Below, in pieces: positions 6,814 through 10,428 of a stretch of 10,428 nucleotides of DNA. The stretch covers positions 61,700 through 72,127 of the forward strand of contig WELB01000362.1 in assembly GCA_009602725.1 (NCBI GenBank), written 5' to 3'. Below the pieces are notes generated by a model. It was given only the letters and a program-made list of their open reading frames with translations. It was not told the origin of the DNA and made no database searches. Both the position numbers and the translations under genes were made by a program. Position 1 is the first letter of the stretch. The number at the start of each line of letters is the position of its first letter. This DNA comes from Spirogloea muscicola. Taxonomy: Eukaryota > Streptophyta > Zygnematophyceae > Spirogloeales > Spirogloeaceae.

Positions 6814-9224
6814 CAGACGTTCTTCTTCATCATACCTATCTTTGGGCCCACCTAAGTTGGATTTGTGCCCGTCTGGCCCCATTTGCCTTTGACGTCTTTA
6901 CGTTATTGCTTCACAAACCTGAGTAAATGTACCCTGTCCCTTCCTTTGCATTATCGTTATTGGCCATGGTAACTCGCCCGTCCTTCATACATAGGTCGAT
7001 TGGCGTTCAGTGTCCAGGATCTCAGCACCACGTTAATGAGTGTAGGATCCAGGGTCTGGACTCGTCTGTTCCGACTGCGTTCCTGGTGGCAATGCTGCTT
7101 CCAGCGCCTTGTCCTCCCAAGCCTGTACACATGAGCGTGCACGTAGCGGGCTGCGCATGGTGGTGCACAACAGCACAGCTCTGACAGGCATGTAGGCTGT
7201 CCTGATCTGGAGTCTGTGATGTGCAAGAGCCGGAGTTGATAGTAACAAGGCCCCGAGCACATTGGATTGATGAGTCATTAGAAGGACTCTAAGGGCTTTC
7301 CAACAGTATTCTTGCTCATCTTTACCCACAGTGTCTGACAATTGCCCTCCTCTACTCAAGGACAGAGTGTGCTGGCTTGCATGGACGTACCTTTTGCCCC
7401 TTTCGAAGAGTCAGAAAGTGTCACTTGCCATAGGCATCATGCACAACGTCGTGTGATGCAGACAGGATCGGAAAACACATGCGCAGCATATTGTCGAGCA
7501 GCGTATGTGCATCATGCTCGTATGAGTCCATCATAATCACACCTCATCATTGTCATTTGAGTCAAGCATCTAGTAATTGACTCCCACACTGCAGTGCTGT
7601 TCGTGATGTGAGGAGTTGCATATGAGGAGTTGAGTTCGTTCAGCATTGAAGTACCTACACTCCAGCAAGGGCTGCCAGCATACGCCTGCCGGAGTCAGCT
7701 GTGCTAGCGCGTTCTGCAAGTAAGTCATGCACCATAATGTCATGGCTAAGTGGCCGAAGTTCTCCTAGACATACTCATGACGTTGAGCGTGGCGGGTTCC
7801 TTTTCTGCTCGCAGCGCTCTGGCACCCCTGCCAGCATTGCCCGACTCTGGCACCCGTCCTCAGTCCTAAAAGTGTAGGCGACAAATTGCGCCGTGAATGC
7901 CATCTAACAGCCTCCTTACGGCTGGGCACTTGACGTAGCTGACGGACCCTTGTGGGATTTTGAGTGAGCTCTGAGCTCCCAATTGTCAGCCCTGCCGCAA
8001 ATTGAAGTTTGAAGGGTTCAAGGATCAAGTCATGGGGCTGGTGTTCTCGTTGCCAGTGGTGCTTCTGCTCTGCTTGGACTTACTCCCAGCTTGTGCTTGC
8101 CTTCAGGATTGTAGCACAGAGCTGACGATTTTATTGGTGGCTTCCTTGACATGTTGTGATGGAACAACTCAGGCAAGGCTTTTTCGGCGGGTGACATGAG
8201 TGGACCTACTAAGGTGGCCGAAGACAGACGCGATGAGGAGAACGCATTAGGCTGCTGTGCAAGACCTGCAAGTCTTGCATATCTGGTGCCATCAACTTTC
8301 CTCCCCCAGCTGCCTGCAAGCAGGTAAGCAAAAGCGATCTTGCCAGCGTTGCCCTGTCCTTAGTCTTTCACGGCCCTCGAGTAAATTTTGCGCCAGAAAG
8401 CCCAAAGCTCGTCAACCCCAGACACAGGTCTCACTCACAGACGCTTCAGACGCGCAGGAATGGCACTGTTGGGTCGTGAACAACGTCCAACATGAACAAC
8501 TGCTACGACAAAATGCTGTGGACGTGGCTGCCAGCTCGGCTCATGCAGATGAGCAGCGAGAAAAGCACGCCGTGGCGTGTGGCCTAAGATTATTCGCGCT
8601 CATACAGCCATCTGCATTGGGTTTACTACAAGGGTTGCGCGAGTATATGACTGGCATCTTGAACAATATCACTTGACTGACCCTCGCTACAGGTCATCGT
8701 CGCACATTCTGTGCTACTGCGTCTGGCTGCCTGTGCATGACAAGCCAGCGCCGACACCGTCCACTCCTCACAGAACAAGGCCATGTTCGTCTCTGCACAC
8801 TAGATGCTCCTCAACTGCGTATGTGCTTTGCATCATGTAGGAATTGCAGTTCTTACTCGTGGTCGGAAGAAGCAGCCGGGCACAGTGTGCTCGCTGACCT
8901 ACCGTGCAGTCCCGAGTGGGTAGAGCAGCGAATCTGGGAGGTGCGAAAGCGCTGGGTGCTGGGCTCGTGCATTGCATCTGGCTGTTGTAACGAGGACATT
9001 CAAGAGGGGCAAGGCTGCAGCAAGGGCAATCAACGACTTGCGTGGAACGTAGCAGCACATGCGAGCCCTGTGGCTGCGTGTGCAGGCAGCCCTCTTGGTT
9101 GCCTTCTCCCGCTAGGCTGCTGGAGCTCAGGCGGCTGCTGGTATTAAAGAATCGGCTGTAAAATGCCAGCCAGATGCATACAGGTGTTCATGACGGAGCC
9201 AAAGGCTAGGCAGTCAGGGCGCCC
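6814..9224. other. 2.4-kb stretch without a recognised gene
   Basis: Many frames of 60-140 codons, none with a recognised family, consistent codon use or a clear start. Short features: TGAGGAGTTG twice (7609-7644 area), an inverted repeat GCAAGAC/GTCTTGC at 8259-8278, and a consensus-like donor CAG|GTAAGC at 8321-8329. The frame 8428-8676 shows a weak RNase H-like pattern (TDAS, then EQREKHA). Best read as decayed mobile or intergenic DNA. Confidence 0.4.
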
Positions 9225-9587
9225 TCAATACCCCCGTGTCAGCAGTAGGAAGTCAGATGAGCTGAGGGGAGGAAGAGCAACCCCGCTGCGCAAGCCAGAG
9301 GCTGCTGCAAGGGCGCGACCAGCCCGGCGATGCAAAGCAATCGCCTGGGACCGCTGTAGGCACATAGATAAACGCATTCGGTAGCAGGAAACAAGACCCA
9401 AAGGCACCGAGCCACCGGGAAGGGCTGCACCCTGTTCCCGGCGCCGCTGGTCAGCTTGAGAGGCCAGCAGCGAAAGTAACGAGGACCACCGACCCACGTA
9501 ACACCCATGGATGTCCATGGCCAGGGGGTAAATGGTATCACCCGCCGAGTGGTCCTTGTACTTGTGCAGGCGGAGACGTGCGACTGA
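9225..9587 (-). pseudogene. Fragment resembling the C-terminal tail of a retrotransposon polyprotein
   Basis: Open on the minus strand from 9587 (after TAA at 9588-9590) to TGA at 9225-9227, about 120 codons, with no start codon until MDIHG. It reads ARLRLHKYKDH, then IYPLAMDIHGCY, then LLSLLASQADQRRRE, then YRMRLSMCLQRSQAIALHRR. From memory, this order (K..KY, PLA.D..G, LL..LA, RLS..LQR..A) is that of the tail after the reverse transcriptase in algal and protist retroelements. The upstream catalytic parts are missing and neighbouring frames are broken, so this is a remnant. It also aligns with 10268-10428 on the other strand. Without a search the family cannot be named. Confidence 0.5.
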
Positions 9588-9948
9588 TTATCTCACGGGA
9601 AACCTAGACACCTATAACGCCCAGACCCTACAGTTCGAGGCCTACGTGTCCGGACTACAATACCTTGATCGATTCGCAAGCTGGTCCTCACGATCAGGAG
9701 ATCAATCGCCAGTGGAGGGAAGCTGAGTAGCTAGGCTCACAGGGGTACAGTCTTCATTTCCAAGTGTCAGACAAAGCGCGGGGCGAGGACCCTTTGCATG
9801 AGAAGAATGGGCACAGGGTCTACCATGTCGAGGTGGATAGGGGCAAGGCAGCAGAAGCCAGTGACCATCCAGATGAGGAAGTCGTGCATTGTGGGAAGAA
9901 GCAGCAAGTCCTCGATAGTGACTTGGCAAGGACGAGCTCCAGCCCTGT
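9588..9948. other. Spacer between the divergent retroelement-like fragments
   Basis: No gene recognised. The frame containing 9764-9948 (plus) is open, begins at GTG without an in-frame ATG nearby, and runs through repeat A3 to TGA at 10220-10222. Its first 60 residues are hydrophilic (VYHVEVDRGKAAEASDHPDE) but unknown to me. Confidence 0.4.
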
Positions 9949-10067
9949 GCTGCTTTGTTTCTTTGTGTGCTTGTTTTCCTCAGCGCTTCTTCCCCTGGCC
10001 CCCTTCTCGTGCTGTTCGCTCTTTTTTGGGCTGGCTTTTCCAGCCCCTATCCTCAATGGGCGAGCAC
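9949..10067 (+). repeat. Repeat A, copy 3
   Basis: Full-length match to the reverse complement of 3348-3460: pyrimidine-rich lead (GCTGCTTTGTTTCTT, then CTTGTTTTCCTCAGCGC), TTTTTTGGGCTGGC, and a hairpin GGGCTGG 10028-10034 / CCAGCCC 10040-10046 with loop CTTTT, then CCTATCCTCAATGGGCGAGC. Confidence 0.9.
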
Positions 10068-10189
10068 TTTCTTCTTATGCCAGCTCGAAGCAGGGGAAGA
10101 GCCTGCCAGGCCTGCTGAGCCGAGTGCAGGGCCCGGCGTGCAGGGCGGGAGAGGGGAATCTCATGTGTCCGGAAGAAACGAAGGCCACA

Positions 10190-10214
10190 GTGGCCAAGTA
10201 CAGGGGCAAGCACA
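10190..10214 (+). repeat. Repeat B, copy 3 (partial)
   Basis: GTGGCCAAGTAC then GGGCAAGCACAT matches the left part of B1/B2. In frame it reads VAKYRGKHI; the same frame of B2 reads VAKYKGEHI with K/R, E/K and a silent ATC/ATT change. It lies 122 bases after repeat A3, in the same order and orientation as A1 and B1 on the opposite strand. Confidence 0.7.
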
Positions 10215-10222
10215 TCTGGTGA

Positions 10223-10428
10223 CGAACATCACCCTCTTCCACACACATTGCTGGCCACGCAGTGGGAGGTGCTGAGCAGAAAAAGCTCCGACACTACTCA
10301 GACTACCCCCGCAATGACCACCTCCTCCCGGCCGCAATCGACACTTTCGGCTGCTTGGGTCCTCGCTTCCATACCCTACTCGAGAACATAGCGAGTCTGG
10401 GATATGCACGACGCGAGGATATGCTCCC
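10223..10428 (+). pseudogene. Second retrotransposon C-terminal-like fragment, cut by the window edge
   Basis: Open from just after TGA (10220-10222) to the end of the window, about 68 codons. It reads GAEQKKLRHYSDYP, LLPAAIDTFGCLGPRF, HTLLENIASLGYARRED. It aligns with the minus-strand fragment at 9519-9587 and below: K.L.HY/HKY.D, P.A.D..GC, LL...AS. The frame upstream of the TGA is the one through repeats A3 and B3, so one stop codon separates them. The element may continue intact beyond 10428; within the window no start, reverse transcriptase or nuclease motif is seen. It could equally be a dead fragment. Confidence 0.48.

Noticed and set aside
7033-8028. Minus frames 7033-7359 and 7765-8028
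   Set aside because: Length is within what this base composition gives by chance; no motif recognised.
8737-9147. 136-codon plus frame (EWVEQRIWEVRKRWVLG) as a gene
   Set aside because: Some protein-like stretch, but no known motif, Cys/Ser/Gly-rich ends and no supporting neighbours; kept only as an unrecognised frame.
1-10428. tRNA, rRNA or CRISPR features
   Set aside because: No GGTTCRANNC box with a fitting acceptor stem, no rRNA-like conserved blocks, and no evenly spaced direct repeats were seen on either strand.

Overview
The window is nuclear DNA of a eukaryote, most likely a green alga (Chlorophyta, perhaps Trebouxiophyceae-like; the lineage is inference). Reasons: two genes with short GT-AG introns (145-300 bp), very GC-rich first exons, a plastid/cyanobacterial-type ribosomal protein uS9 behind a transit-peptide-like leader, and about three units of the plant/Chlorella-type telomere repeat CCCTAAA inside an intron. 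No bacterial operon, CRISPR array, tRNA or rRNA was seen.

Layout. 1-2397 (or 2507): RBM22/Slt11-type splicing factor, six exons, 440 residues, plus strand. 2398-3889: intergenic DNA with a 151-bp repeat (B1) and a cluster of hairpin-bearing repeats (A family). 3890-4821: organellar ribosomal protein uS9, two exons, 212 residues, plus strand. 4822-10428: repeat-rich DNA without a recognisable host gene. It holds an inverted second copy of the 151-bp repeat (B2), further A and B copies, a degenerate GAGGGCC minisatellite, and two divergently oriented fragments that look like the C-terminal tail of retrotransposon polyproteins (9225-9587 minus; 10223-10428 plus, cut by the window edge).

The two host genes are unrelated housekeeping genes: one acts at the catalytic centre of the spliceosome, the other in organellar translation. 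Both show near-saturated G/C third codon positions in exon 1 and a clear fall after the first intron. The rest reads as a graveyard of decayed mobile DNA. The most promising undescribed signal is the A/B repeat system: A repeats keep a GGGCTG...CAGCCC hairpin in diverged copies, two B copies share 53 identical bases in opposite orientation around the uS9 gene, and an A-then-B order recurs at two distant loci, once running directly into a retroelement-like reading frame. I found no convincing novel multi-gene system.
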